NCBI GenBank assembly: GCA_024398875.1
Contig: JAKSIJ010000005.1
Location: 96,835-160,834, forward strand
Reading direction: 5' to 3'
DNA length: 64,000 nucleotides
Source of the DNA: Fibrobacter sp.
GTDB taxonomy: Bacteria > Fibrobacterota > Fibrobacteria > Fibrobacterales > Fibrobacteraceae
Below the pieces are notes generated by a model. It made no database searches, was not told where the DNA came from, and was given only the letters and a program-made list of their open reading frames with translations. Positions within the stretch are counted from its first letter, which is position 1, and each line of letters opens with the position of its first letter. The position numbers and the translations under genes are program-made. Below, in pieces: positions 56,830-64,000 of the stretch.

Positions 56830-58334
56830 TAATCCTCAGGTTTCATCAGCGGGAAGAGCTGCACGTCACGGATGGTTTCCTGGTTCGTGAGCAGCATGAT
56901 CATGCGGTCGATGCCGAAGCCCACACCGCCGGTAGGAGGCAGGCCACTTTCGATAGCGTGCATGAAGTTTTCGTCCATGGGGTGAGTTTCGCCTTCACCA
57001 CCGCGGCCACGGCGGACCTGGTCTTCCAGAAGTTCGCGCTGGCGCAGAGGATCGTTAAGTTCGGTATAGGCGTTGCCCAGTTCCCAGCCGTTGGCGTAGG
57101 GTTCGAACTGTTCAATGAGGCCTTCCTGGGTACGATGCTTCTTGCAAAGCGGAGTAGATTCGGTAGGCATGTCCATGATGAAGGTGGGCTGGATCAGCTG
57201 TTCTTCGACGGTCAGTTCAAACAGTTCCAGAATGCCACGGCCACGGCTGAATTCGCCATCCAGATGGCCACCCAGTTCGTCGATCTTGGCCTGGATCTGT
57301 TCATCGGACAGGTCGTCCACCTTGATGCCGCCGAACTTTTCGATAGCACCCTTCATGGTGTAGCGGGGCCACGGAGCCTTGAAGTCGATTTCCTTGCCCT
57401 GGGTCATGATCTTGGTGGTGCCGTTTGCAGCGATACAGGCGCGTTCATAGATGTTTTCGAAATGAACCATCATATCGTTGTAGTCGGCGTAGGCTTCGTA
57501 GAATTCCAGTCCGGTGAATTCCGGGCTATGGGTGCGGTCCATGCCTTCGTTGCGGAAGTTCTTGGAGAATTCAAACACCTTTTCCATGCCGCCAACGATG
57601 CAGCGCTTGAGGTAAAGTTCCGGAGCCACACGCATGTAGAGGGTCATATCGCAAGCGTTGTGGTGGGTTGTAAACGGACGGGCATTTGCGCCACCGTAAA
57701 TTGGCTGCAATGTCGGAGTTTCCACTTCGATGAAACCCTTTTCCAGCAGGTATTCGCGGATAGCCTGCATGATCTTGGAACGCTTGATGAAGACTTCCTT
57801 CACATCGTCGTTCATGGCCATGTCGATATAGCGCTGGCGGTAGCGAGTATCCACGTCTGCAAATTCGTTGAACACCACCTTGTTGCCGTTCTCATCAATC
57901 TTTTCCTTAGCAACGGGGAGCGGGCGCACAGCCTTACTGAGCATGGTGACCTTCGTGACACGCACAGAGTATTCGCCGCTCTGGGTTTCGAACATGTGAC
58001 CGTTCACACCGATGAAGTCACCCAGGTCCGTCATCTTCACGATTTCGTAGTTTTCCTCGCCAACTTCATCACGGGCGCAAACCACCTGCAAGCGACCCCA
58101 GCGGTCCTTCAAGTGCATAAAGCACATTTTGCCCTTGCGATTGAAGCGAACCACGCGGCCAGCGAAAGCCACCGCTTCACCAGAAGCCATGAGGGCGTCC
58201 TTATTTTCCTTCAAAACCTTGGAGTCATGAGTGCGGTTGAACTTGTGGGGATAAGCCTCCACTCCCATTTCCTTAAACTTGTCCAATTTGGCGAGGCGAG
58301 CCTGCACCTGGTCATTCATATCTTGCATTGCCAT
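56829..58334 (-). CDS. lysS: Lysine-tRNA ligase LysS (class II)
   Basis: LysRS charges tRNA-Lys; a tRNA-Lys gene is at 4890-4962. The 501-residue protein has an N-terminal OB-fold anticodon domain (VAFAGRVVRFNRKGKMCFMHL) and the class II core: motif 1 around EVETPTLQPIYGGANARPF, motif 2 FRNEGMDRTHSPEFTGLEFYEAYADY and motif 3 GFGIDRMIMLLTNQ. Codon use is strongly biased as in leuB and serS. AGGA precedes the ATG, and TATCTTTC 46 bases upstream is a likely promoter element. It heads a unit with lolE, lolD and clpC. Confidence 0.96.
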   Translation of the reverse strand: MAMQDMNDQVQARLAKLDKFKEMGVEAYPHKFNRTHDSKVLKENKDALMASGEAVAFAGRVVRFNRKGKMCFMHLKDRWGRLQVVCARDEVGEENYEIVKMTDLGDFIGVNGHMFETQSGEYSVRVTKVTMLSKAVRPLPVAKEKIDENGNKVVFNEFADVDTRYRQRYIDMAMNDDVKEVFIKRSKIMQAIREYLLEKGFIEVETPTLQPIYGGANARPFTTHHNACDMTLYMRVAPELYLKRCIVGGMEKVFEFSKNFRNEGMDRTHSPEFTGLEFYEAYADYNDMMVHFENIYERACIAANGTTKIMTQGKEIDFKAPWPRYTMKGAIEKFGGIKVDDLSDEQIQAKIDELGGHLDGEFSRGRGILELFELTVEEQLIQPTFIMDMPTESTPLCKKHRTQEGLIEQFEPYANGWELGNAYTELNDPLRQRELLEDQVRRGRGGEGETHPMDENFMHAIESGLPPTGGVGFGIDRMIMLLTNQETIRDVQLFPLMKPED

Positions 58335-58379
58335 AGTTGTAAATCCTGTGAAAAAATCACATTAAAATTTTGAACACTA

Positions 58380-58387
58380 GAAAGATA
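58380..58387 (-). promoter_or_regulatory. Putative promoter element TATCTTTC for lysS
   Basis: TATCTTTC lies on the minus strand 46 bases before the lysS ATG, the same octamer and nearly the same spacing as in front of adk. Confidence 0.45.
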
Positions 58388-58426
58388 GAAAATAGACACC
58401 AGCGGTCAGCTAGCGCCAACCCAAAA

Positions 58427-59128
58427 CTAGTCTTCCAGATAGTATTCCACGTTAGTCACTACACGGACTTTCTTGATGTAAGGCGTATTTTCGTCCCGAT
58501 CAGAGATGGAGAAAAAGCCTTGCGTGGCCGTCTTGATTTTTCCCAGTTTGCTTTCGGAATCCTTGGCGAACTTCTCGCCAGCAGCACGGGCGTCTCGCGT
58601 AGCCTCCTCAATCATGGCAGGCTTAATAGAATTCAGCCCATTGAAGCTGAAAATCTTTCGATAGCGGTAATCATTATCTACAAAGGCAATTCCCTGATTC
58701 AGAAGTTGCCCCTGCTTTTCCATAATGCCGCGAGCCACATCCACTTGAGAAGTAGCTACCGTCACAACGTAGGTTGCCTTATAGCGGTATGGGGATTTAC
58801 GTTCGCTATAGATTTCTCCGTCCGTATCTATAATGTCCGGAGAAGAAACGCTAATTTCTTCCTTCGCGATTCCGTTATCCAGAAGGAACTTCTGAAGCAC
58901 TTCTGACTTTTCTTGCAATGTTTTGTACAACATAGAAAGGTCATTCCCCATTTCCTGGAACACAATGGGCCAAATCACATAATCTGCAGGTACTTCCCTT
59001 TCAGCGAGGCCACGCACCTGAACTACGCGCTCGCGGTCCTTCACGCCAATCATGGCCATGTAGATGAAGGCTCCAAGACCAAGAATGGCTAAAGCCAGAA
59101 CAACCGCTTCCTTTACACGAGATTGCAT
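58427..59128 (-). CDS. SIMPL domain (DUF541) membrane-anchored protein
   Basis: The 233-residue protein has one N-terminal membrane helix (EAVVLALAILGLGAFIYMAMIG) and a SIMPL domain beginning VVQVRGLAEREVPADYVIWPIVF, with SSPDIIDTDGEIYSERKSPYRYKATYVVTV and a C-terminal TQGFFSISDRDEN segment. SIMPL proteins are periplasmic or signalling-related with poorly known function. It begins eight bases after the flavin reductase stop and is likely in its operon. The gap to lysS has that gene's promoter element. Confidence 0.85.
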   Translation of the reverse strand: MQSRVKEAVVLALAILGLGAFIYMAMIGVKDRERVVQVRGLAEREVPADYVIWPIVFQEMGNDLSMLYKTLQEKSEVLQKFLLDNGIAKEEISVSSPDIIDTDGEIYSERKSPYRYKATYVVTVATSQVDVARGIMEKQGQLLNQGIAFVDNDYRYRKIFSFNGLNSIKPAMIEEATRDARAAGEKFAKDSESKLGKIKTATQGFFSISDRDENTPYIKKVRVVTNVEYYLED

Positions 59129-59136
59129 ACAAATTC

Positions 59137-59697
59137 CTACTTCAAATTTTTCCCGTCACTAAAGGCCTGGCCGACTTTTGCACCAATGGCAAAATAACCG
59201 TGGCCGCTAGGGTCATAGCAGATAGGAGCAAGCTTAGTCATATCCACCTTGCCATCTGCATCCAGCACAGATTCATCGGCACTAACATTCATGATTTCGC
59301 CAAGGAGAAGTTCAGCCTCGGCATCGTAACTTTCCACCTTGCATTCCAATGTAAGCGGAAGTTCCGCAATCACAGGGGCATCCACAAATTCACTCTTTGC
59401 AGCCGTAAAACCAGACTTGGCAAATTTGCCCACCACATTGTTACCGGAAACCACGCCAAGATAGTCCACCGCCACCACGTTTTTCGCATTAGCCATGGCT
59501 ACCGTGAAAGACTTCCGTTTTAGAATATTCTCCATGGACTTGTGACTTGCCGCCACATAAATGGCCACCTTGTTCATATCGGCCATACAACCCCAAGCCG
59601 CCACCATGGCGTTGACAGAGCCATCATCGTTGTAACTACCAATGACGAGCACTGGTTGGGGGAAGATAAAAGGTTTAGCACCAAGATTTTTACGCAT
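59137..59697 (-). CDS. Flavin reductase family protein (FMN-binding split barrel, flavoredoxin-like)
   Basis: The 186-residue protein has the split-barrel flavin-binding pattern FPQPVLVIGSYNDDGSVNAMVAAWG, followed by KSFTVAMANAKNVVAVDYLG and a C-terminal ICYDPSGHGYFAIGAKVG. Flavoredoxin-like proteins bind FMN and act in electron transfer. Two ATGs are near: 59703 has no gap after AAGGAG, and 59697 lies six bases after it, so the latter is chosen. Upstream, a 260-bp gap to the adhesin gene holds probable promoter sequence but no gene that I trust. Confidence 0.85.
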   Translation of the reverse strand: MRKNLGAKPFIFPQPVLVIGSYNDDGSVNAMVAAWGCMADMNKVAIYVAASHKSMENILKRKSFTVAMANAKNVVAVDYLGVVSGNNVVGKFAKSGFTAAKSEFVDAPVIAELPLTLECKVESYDAEAELLLGEIMNVSADESVLDADGKVDMTKLAPICYDPSGHGYFAIGAKVGQAFSDGKNLK

Positions 59698-59965
59698 AAA
59701 CATCTCCTTTCAATGTCCAAGATAGCAAAATATCGTTCACATAAAAAGGGACAGGCAGAATGTTCCAAAACGGAACAAGGAAGGGAAAAATCCGATGTCT
59801 CGCCCATATAGGAAACGCACCCCCTTTAACCGGGGTCTCAAAGGCTGCTCGCGAGGAAAGCGGCTCTGTCAGCAGGCCAGATTGCTCTTTTATAAAACCG
59901 GATTCTATCGCCATGGCGCCGGTTCTGAAGGAGACGAGGCCGGCGTTCACGCCGATGTTCGCAGC

Positions 59966-62900
59966 CTAGCGGACGTTCACACGCTTGGCAGTGTAGCCGT
60001 TCTTGACGATGTACACGCCGGCGCTGGGGAGAGCGAAGGTGAAGTTGGCAGCGGTCGCCACAACCGTCTTCACCATGTTGCCCTGCATGTCAAAGACGTT
60101 CACGATGGAGTTCGGGCGGGCGCCAGCGATGGAGACCATCTTTCCGGAGGCGGTGACGCTGAACTGCGGCAGTTGAGCCTGGGCGATGATGGATTCCTTC
60201 TGGCTGCTGCTGGATTTTGCGTCAGAAGAGCTAGATTCAGCCTCGGAGGAGCTAGACTTCGCTTCAGAAGAACTAGACTTTGCGGAACTGGAAGAACTCT
60301 TTGCAGAGCTGGAACTGCTCTTGGCTTCACTACTGCTAGACTTTGCCTCGGAGGAGCTGGACTTCGCTTCAGAAGAACTAGACTTCGCGGAACTCGAAGA
60401 ACTCTTTGCAGAGCTGGAACTGCTCTTGGCTTCGCTGCTGCTGGATTTTGCCTCACTAGAACTAGACTTCGCTTCGCTGGAACTGGAAACAGCTTCAGAG
60501 GAACTGGATTCCGTCTCAGAAGAACTACTTTCTACTGCGCTTGAACTACTCTCCACTTCACTGGAACTACTCGAAATGGCCTCGAAATTGGCCGTATAGG
60601 TTTCATCCTTCGTCACGGTAATCGTACGGGCGGCAGTCTTCACGTCGTCTTCCCAGTCGGTAAACTTGTAGCCCTCATTCGCTGTGGCGGTAATTTCAAC
60701 TTCTGTGCCGTATTCGTACTCGCCAGCACCCGTCACAGAGCCCATGGTTTTATCGTTTACGGTAACGGTGATGGCGTATTTCTTCACATCGCCCAACACA
60801 TACTTATGCGGTCCAAAGACCTTGAGATACGGGTAGTAGAGGGTATCTTGCTTGACATTTTCACTTACCGCGCCAAGGACCCAAACGGTGGTATCCAATT
60901 TCAGGGTTGCACCAGCAACAAGGTCTGCACTGTTTTTGCCTTCGACATTTTCAGATGTGCCGTTCCCTCCGCCAATAGAATCACCTTCAAAGACTTCACT
61001 ATTGTAGTAGGCATTAGCGACATTGCCACCTTCATTCAAGCCAACCACGCCGCCAACAGCAAATTTTCCACTAACAGGGCAGACACTATACACATTGCGA
61101 GCTTCGCCGACATTAAGCCCAATAACACCACCGACATCTTCAATTTCACCACTCACGGAACCCGTGTTGTACACATTAGTGACAAAACCGCCTCCGTTAA
61201 CACCAACCACACCACCAACATTGACTTGCCCCGATACAGCACCTGTATTGAATACAGCATTGACGCTTGCATTTTCCATGACAAGTCCGACTACGCCACC
61301 TACGAAGAAATTCCCCTCGAAGTACGAGTCCACAACACCGACATTCTTCACGACGCCCTTTGTCTCGCCATCACTACCGACAGCACCGAAGAAACCGACG
61401 TTGCTCATCTCGTCATTATTAAAATACAGCCCGCTAACGGTGTGTCCTTGGCCATCGAACGTTCCGATATATGGATTAACGTCTGTCCCAATGGGGGTCC
61501 ACTTGACGAACTTGCTGGTATCGGCCACATTCAAGGTCCCGTCGGCTTTGAGCACACCTTCGTTCACCACGATGTCTGCCGTCAACTTGGCGTTGAGAGT
61601 AGCATTGCCCGCATTTACAAGCTCGGCGAACTTGAGAAGTTCTTCAACATTGCTGATTTCAACCTCTGTCGCATTGGGGTCAAGTTCGATAAATGTCGGA
61701 GCAGTCCCCACGCCCTTCAAACTCGGGAAGGCGTATTTCCTCCAACCATTGGAAATAGAGTCATAACCAGCGACCCACACTCCATCAGAATTTTCAAACG
61801 CCTGCGCTACATCAAATGCTGCAAGTTCGGCAGTTGCCTTGCCAGTGGTGCCCTCGATTGGGCTACCGCAATTTTCGCAAGGCATGTCTGTATTGTAGTA
61901 ACCGTTGCTGACGGTGCCATACGTATTTAATCCGACCACGCCGCCAACAAACCTACCTTCACTACTCACCGCGCCAGTGTTGTAAACGTTGCTGACGGTG
62001 CCACCATTGTCTCCGACCACGCCGCCGACTCCGATCTGGCCATTCACCGCGCCAGTGTTGTAAACGTTGCTGACGGTGCCACCATTATCCCCGACCACGC
62101 CGCCGACGCCGTTGCAGGGAGTAGTGCAACCCAACACACCCGTGTTGTAAACGTTGCTGACGGTGCCACTCACATTATATCCGACCACTCCACCGGCATT
62201 TTCCGCTACAAAAGAACCCGCCGCTGCTACTAAAATCACGGAACCAGTGTTGTAGACGTTGCTGACAGTGCTACCCTCATTATGTCCGACAACACCACCA
62301 ACTTCAAACCTTCCCCCGATATAGGAATCCACCACACCCACATTCTGGATTTTCGCATGCTTGCCGCCAATGTACCCGAATAGACCCACGCCACGAGCAT
62401 TCTCATCGATGAAGTAGAGCCCGCTGATGGTATGAACATTCCCTTCAGCATCCTTGCCATCAAATATCCCTCTATATGGAGTCGATGCCGTTCCAATCGG
62501 AGTCCAAGCCCTGGGTTCAGCATTTGCATGCGCACTTTTATACGCCTCCATATCAAAAGTGCCGTCATCCTTAACGTTCGCATCATCCGTACCCAGCAAA
62601 TTCTCATTCACCACGATGTCCGCAGTCAACCTGCCGTTGAGAGTATTGCCAGCATTTACGAACTCAGCGAACAGGAATAGTTCTTCAACATTGCTGATTT
62701 CAACCTCTATCGCATCGGGATCAAGCTTGACAAATGTCGGAGCAGTCCCCACGCCTTTCAAACTCGGAAAAGCGTATTTCCACCAACCATTAGAAGTAAT
62801 GCTATAACCAGCGTTCCAATTACCTTCGGAGTCATCAAATGCCGATGCCACATCAAGCGCAGCAAGTTCTGCAGTTGTCTTGCCAGTGGTACCACCGATT

Positions 62901-64000
62901 CGACTGCCACAATTTGCACAAGCCACGTCCTTATCGTAGTAGGCGTTAGCAATGGAACCAGCGTTATACCCGACCACGCTGCCAGCTCCGTCTATTCCAC
63001 TCACCATGCCTGTATTGTATACATTGCTGACCGTGCCTATATTCTCTCCAACCACGCCACCGACATCGTCTGTTCCACTCACGGTGCCAGTGTTGTAAAC
63101 GTTGGTGAGGTCGTCATCGTTATACCCGACTACGCCGCCAACATCATATTCTCCACTCACCGCGCCAGTGTTGTAAACGTTGCTGAGGTCGCCATCGTTA
63201 TACCCGACCACACCGGCGACATATTGTTTTCCCTTGAAATACGAGTCCACCACACCCACGTTCTGAACTTTTGCATTTTCGCCAATGTACCCGAACAGGC
63301 CCACGAAATCCGCATTTCCATCGTTGAAGTACAGCCCACTGATGACATGAGCATTCCCTTCAGCATCCATACCATCGAATGTCCCTGCGTATGGTTTTTC
63401 TGCCGTTCCAATGGGAGTCCACTGCATGAAGTTGGAACCGTCTCCATTCAAGGTCCCGTCTGCCTTGAGCACGCTTTCACCCTCACCGCAGGCATTCAGA
63501 CAGATGTCTGCCGTCAACTTGGCATCGACATCCGTCACGCCAAATTCACTTACCAGTCTTGCAAAATCCTTGAGGTCGTCCGCATTCGCAATCTGAATGA
63601 CGTTGTCAACAACCTTGAACTCCAAAGCAGTTATCTTGTATTGGAAATCTGCGAGATTTTTTAGATAGGGGAAACTGGCGGTCAATTTTCCAGTCACCTT
63701 GTCGTAAGAGATATTGCCTGACTCCCAGGGGCTTTCCGTTTCGTCATCCAGCAGGGGGAAATCCGCGTCGGCAGTGCCAAACGTAAGTGCGGCAAGTTCT
63801 ATAGTCGTTTTGCCTTCAACATTTTCAATTTCTCCAAGCTCAATTTCTCCAACAGCACTCCCTGTATAAGAATCCGTATTGTAATAAGCGTTTTCGACGG
63901 TGCCTAAATGGGATACAACTCCGACCACGCCGCCGACAGTGCCTGTTCCACTCACCGCGCCAGTGTTGTAAACGTTGCTGACGGTGCCACCATTATTCCC
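59966..64000 (-). CDS. Large GLUG-repeat surface protein with poly-Ser linker and C-terminal sorting-type domain (5' end beyond window)
   Basis: The frame is open through the right window edge, so the N-terminus is missing; over 1340 residues are visible. It contains three full modules of about 250-300 residues (each: EISNVEEL-type start, WTPIGT..PY.GTFDG, GLYF..., several GLUG repeats such as VGGVVGYNDGDLSNVYNTGAV, and TTGKTTAELAALD). Next come an InlB-like beta repeat (AITVTVNDKTMGSVTGAGEY), a Ser-rich linker (SSSSEAK units, about 120 residues) and a C-terminal domain (ASGKMVSIAGARPNSIVNVF ... GVYIVKNGYTAKRVNVR) like those that direct type IX export. A surface adhesion role is inferred. Confidence 0.85.
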   Translation of the reverse strand, partial: GNNGGTVSNVYNTGAVSGTGTVGGVVGVVSHLGTVENAYYNTDSYTGSAVGEIELGEIENVEGKTTIELAALTFGTADADFPLLDDETESPWESGNISYDKVTGKLTASFPYLKNLADFQYKITALEFKVVDNVIQIANADDLKDFARLVSEFGVTDVDAKLTADICLNACGEGESVLKADGTLNGDGSNFMQWTPIGTAEKPYAGTFDGMDAEGNAHVISGLYFNDGNADFVGLFGYIGENAKVQNVGVVDSYFKGKQYVAGVVGYNDGDLSNVYNTGAVSGEYDVGGVVGYNDDDLTNVYNTGTVSGTDDVGGVVGENIGTVSNVYNTGMVSGIDGAGSVVGYNAGSIANAYYDKDVACANCGSRIGGTTGKTTAELAALDVASAFDDSEGNWNAGYSITSNGWWKYAFPSLKGVGTAPTFVKLDPDAIEVEISNVEELFLFAEFVNAGNTLNGRLTADIVVNENLLGTDDANVKDDGTFDMEAYKSAHANAEPRAWTPIGTASTPYRGIFDGKDAEGNVHTISGLYFIDENARGVGLFGYIGGKHAKIQNVGVVDSYIGGRFEVGGVVGHNEGSTVSNVYNTGSVILVAAAGSFVAENAGGVVGYNVSGTVSNVYNTGVLGCTTPCNGVGGVVGDNGGTVSNVYNTGAVNGQIGVGGVVGDNGGTVSNVYNTGAVSSEGRFVGGVVGLNTYGTVSNGYYNTDMPCENCGSPIEGTTGKATAELAAFDVAQAFENSDGVWVAGYDSISNGWRKYAFPSLKGVGTAPTFIELDPNATEVEISNVEELLKFAELVNAGNATLNAKLTADIVVNEGVLKADGTLNVADTSKFVKWTPIGTDVNPYIGTFDGQGHTVSGLYFNNDEMSNVGFFGAVGSDGETKGVVKNVGVVDSYFEGNFFVGGVVGLVMENASVNAVFNTGAVSGQVNVGGVVGVNGGGFVTNVYNTGSVSGEIEDVGGVIGLNVGEARNVYSVCPVSGKFAVGGVVGLNEGGNVANAYYNSEVFEGDSIGGGNGTSENVEGKNSADLVAGATLKLDTTVWVLGAVSENVKQDTLYYPYLKVFGPHKYVLGDVKKYAITVTVNDKTMGSVTGAGEYEYGTEVEITATANEGYKFTDWEDDVKTAARTITVTKDETYTANFEAISSSSSEVESSSSAVESSSSETESSSSEAVSSSSEAKSSSSEAKSSSSEAKSSSSSAKSSSSSAKSSSSEAKSSSSEAKSSSSEAKSSSSSAKSSSSSAKSSSSEAKSSSSEAESSSSDAKSSSSQKESIIAQAQLPQFSVTASGKMVSIAGARPNSIVNVFDMQGNMVKTVVATAANFTFALPSAGVYIVKNGYTAKRVNVR
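60241..60450 (-). repeat. 105-bp tandem duplication in the poly-Ser linker of the adhesin gene
   Basis: CCTCGGAGGAGCT recurs at 60241 and 60346, and the following bases match closely through both copies. The period of 105 bp equals five 7-residue SSSSEAK-type units, keeping the frame. Confidence 0.7.

Noticed and set aside
59690..59950. A minus-strand frame of 86 codons between the adhesin and flavin reductase genes, ending inside the flavin reductase start region
   Set aside because: It starts with GTG without a ribosome site, matches no family, and overlaps the probable promoter (TATTTTG and TATCTTGG) of the flavin reductase.
59795..60544. Plus-strand frame overlapping the adhesin 3' end
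   Set aside because: It reads antisense to the Ser-rich linker and sorting domain, giving low-complexity Gly/Arg/Leu sequence.
60190..60570. CRISPR-like array in regularly spaced repeats
   Set aside because: The repeats are poly-Ser linker codons in an open frame, with 21-bp units and no spacers or cas genes. The TSP3 repeats at 7800-8950 were rejected for the same reason.

Overview
The window is chromosomal DNA of a Fibrobacter-type bacterium (phylum Fibrobacterota). The main evidence is a lipoprotein with the Fibrobacter paralogous (FISUMP) domain after a poly-Ser linker (46809-47822), a large GLUG-repeat surface protein with a poly-Ser linker and C-terminal sorting-type domain (59966-64000), an OmpA-like outer-membrane protein with thrombospondin-type-3-like repeats, and LptE/LolDE genes for a Gram-negative outer membrane. 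Many genes follow a TAnnTTT(G/C) element, like the -7 promoter element of Bacteroidota, which fits the FCB group. No prophage, conjugative element, CRISPR array or rRNA operon was seen.

Layout. 1-7.3 kb: aldehyde dehydrogenase, glgB, a sugar-phosphate nucleotidylyltransferase, tRNA-Lys, xerD and leuB. 7.4-16.5 kb: OmpA-like protein, radC, ilvBN, lptE, serS and a glutaminyl cyclotransferase. 16.5-25.3 kb, mostly plus strand: DUF4416, a DUF486 membrane protein, a phosphoglycolate-phosphatase-like HAD hydrolase, miaB, a SPOR protein, tRNA-Leu with an acidic exported protein, panD, and a tightly overlapping set ending in LytR_C lipoprotein, rsfS and argS. 25.3-26.9 kb: TPP riboswitch with thiM-thiE. 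26.9-32.1 kb, minus strand: a small membrane protein, a three-domain LplT-PlsC-acyl-ACP synthetase fusion and an M24 peptidase. 32.2-35.7 kb: lipoprotein, phoH and pgpH-like HD hydrolase. 35.7-48 kb is the accessory-looking part: a GIY-YIG nuclease between exact direct repeats, a second DUF4416, a metzincin lipoprotein, comEC, a PilB/GspE ATPase, thiL with a repeat expansion, a possible TIM-barrel protein, an Rpn-type nuclease and the FISUMP lipoprotein, with hairpin repeats scattered between and inside genes. 48-59.7 kb is housekeeping: radA, a radical SAM protein, a thioredoxin-reductase-like flavoprotein, adk, clpC, lolD-lolE, lysS, a SIMPL protein and a flavin reductase. 59.9-64 kb is the adhesin-like gene, cut by the window edge.

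Functional links. ThiM, ThiE and ThiL give a partial thiamine salvage/phosphorylation route, two genes being under TPP control. IlvBN and LeuB are branched-chain amino acid steps. LptE and LolDE serve the outer membrane that would carry the OmpA-like, FISUMP and GLUG proteins. ComEC, the PilB/GspE ATPase, RadA, RadC and XerD handle DNA uptake, pilus/secretion energy, and recombination, though they are not in one operon.

The most unusual content is repeat biology: a hairpin family ending in ATGACG (at least eight copies, one inside a coding region), exact 49-bp copies flanking the GIY-YIG gene, AATTCAAAATTC tracts enclosing hairpins (one forming the C-terminus of a DUF4416 protein), and in-frame repeat growth in thiL and the adhesin. 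All functions are inferred by reading the sequence; no database search was run.
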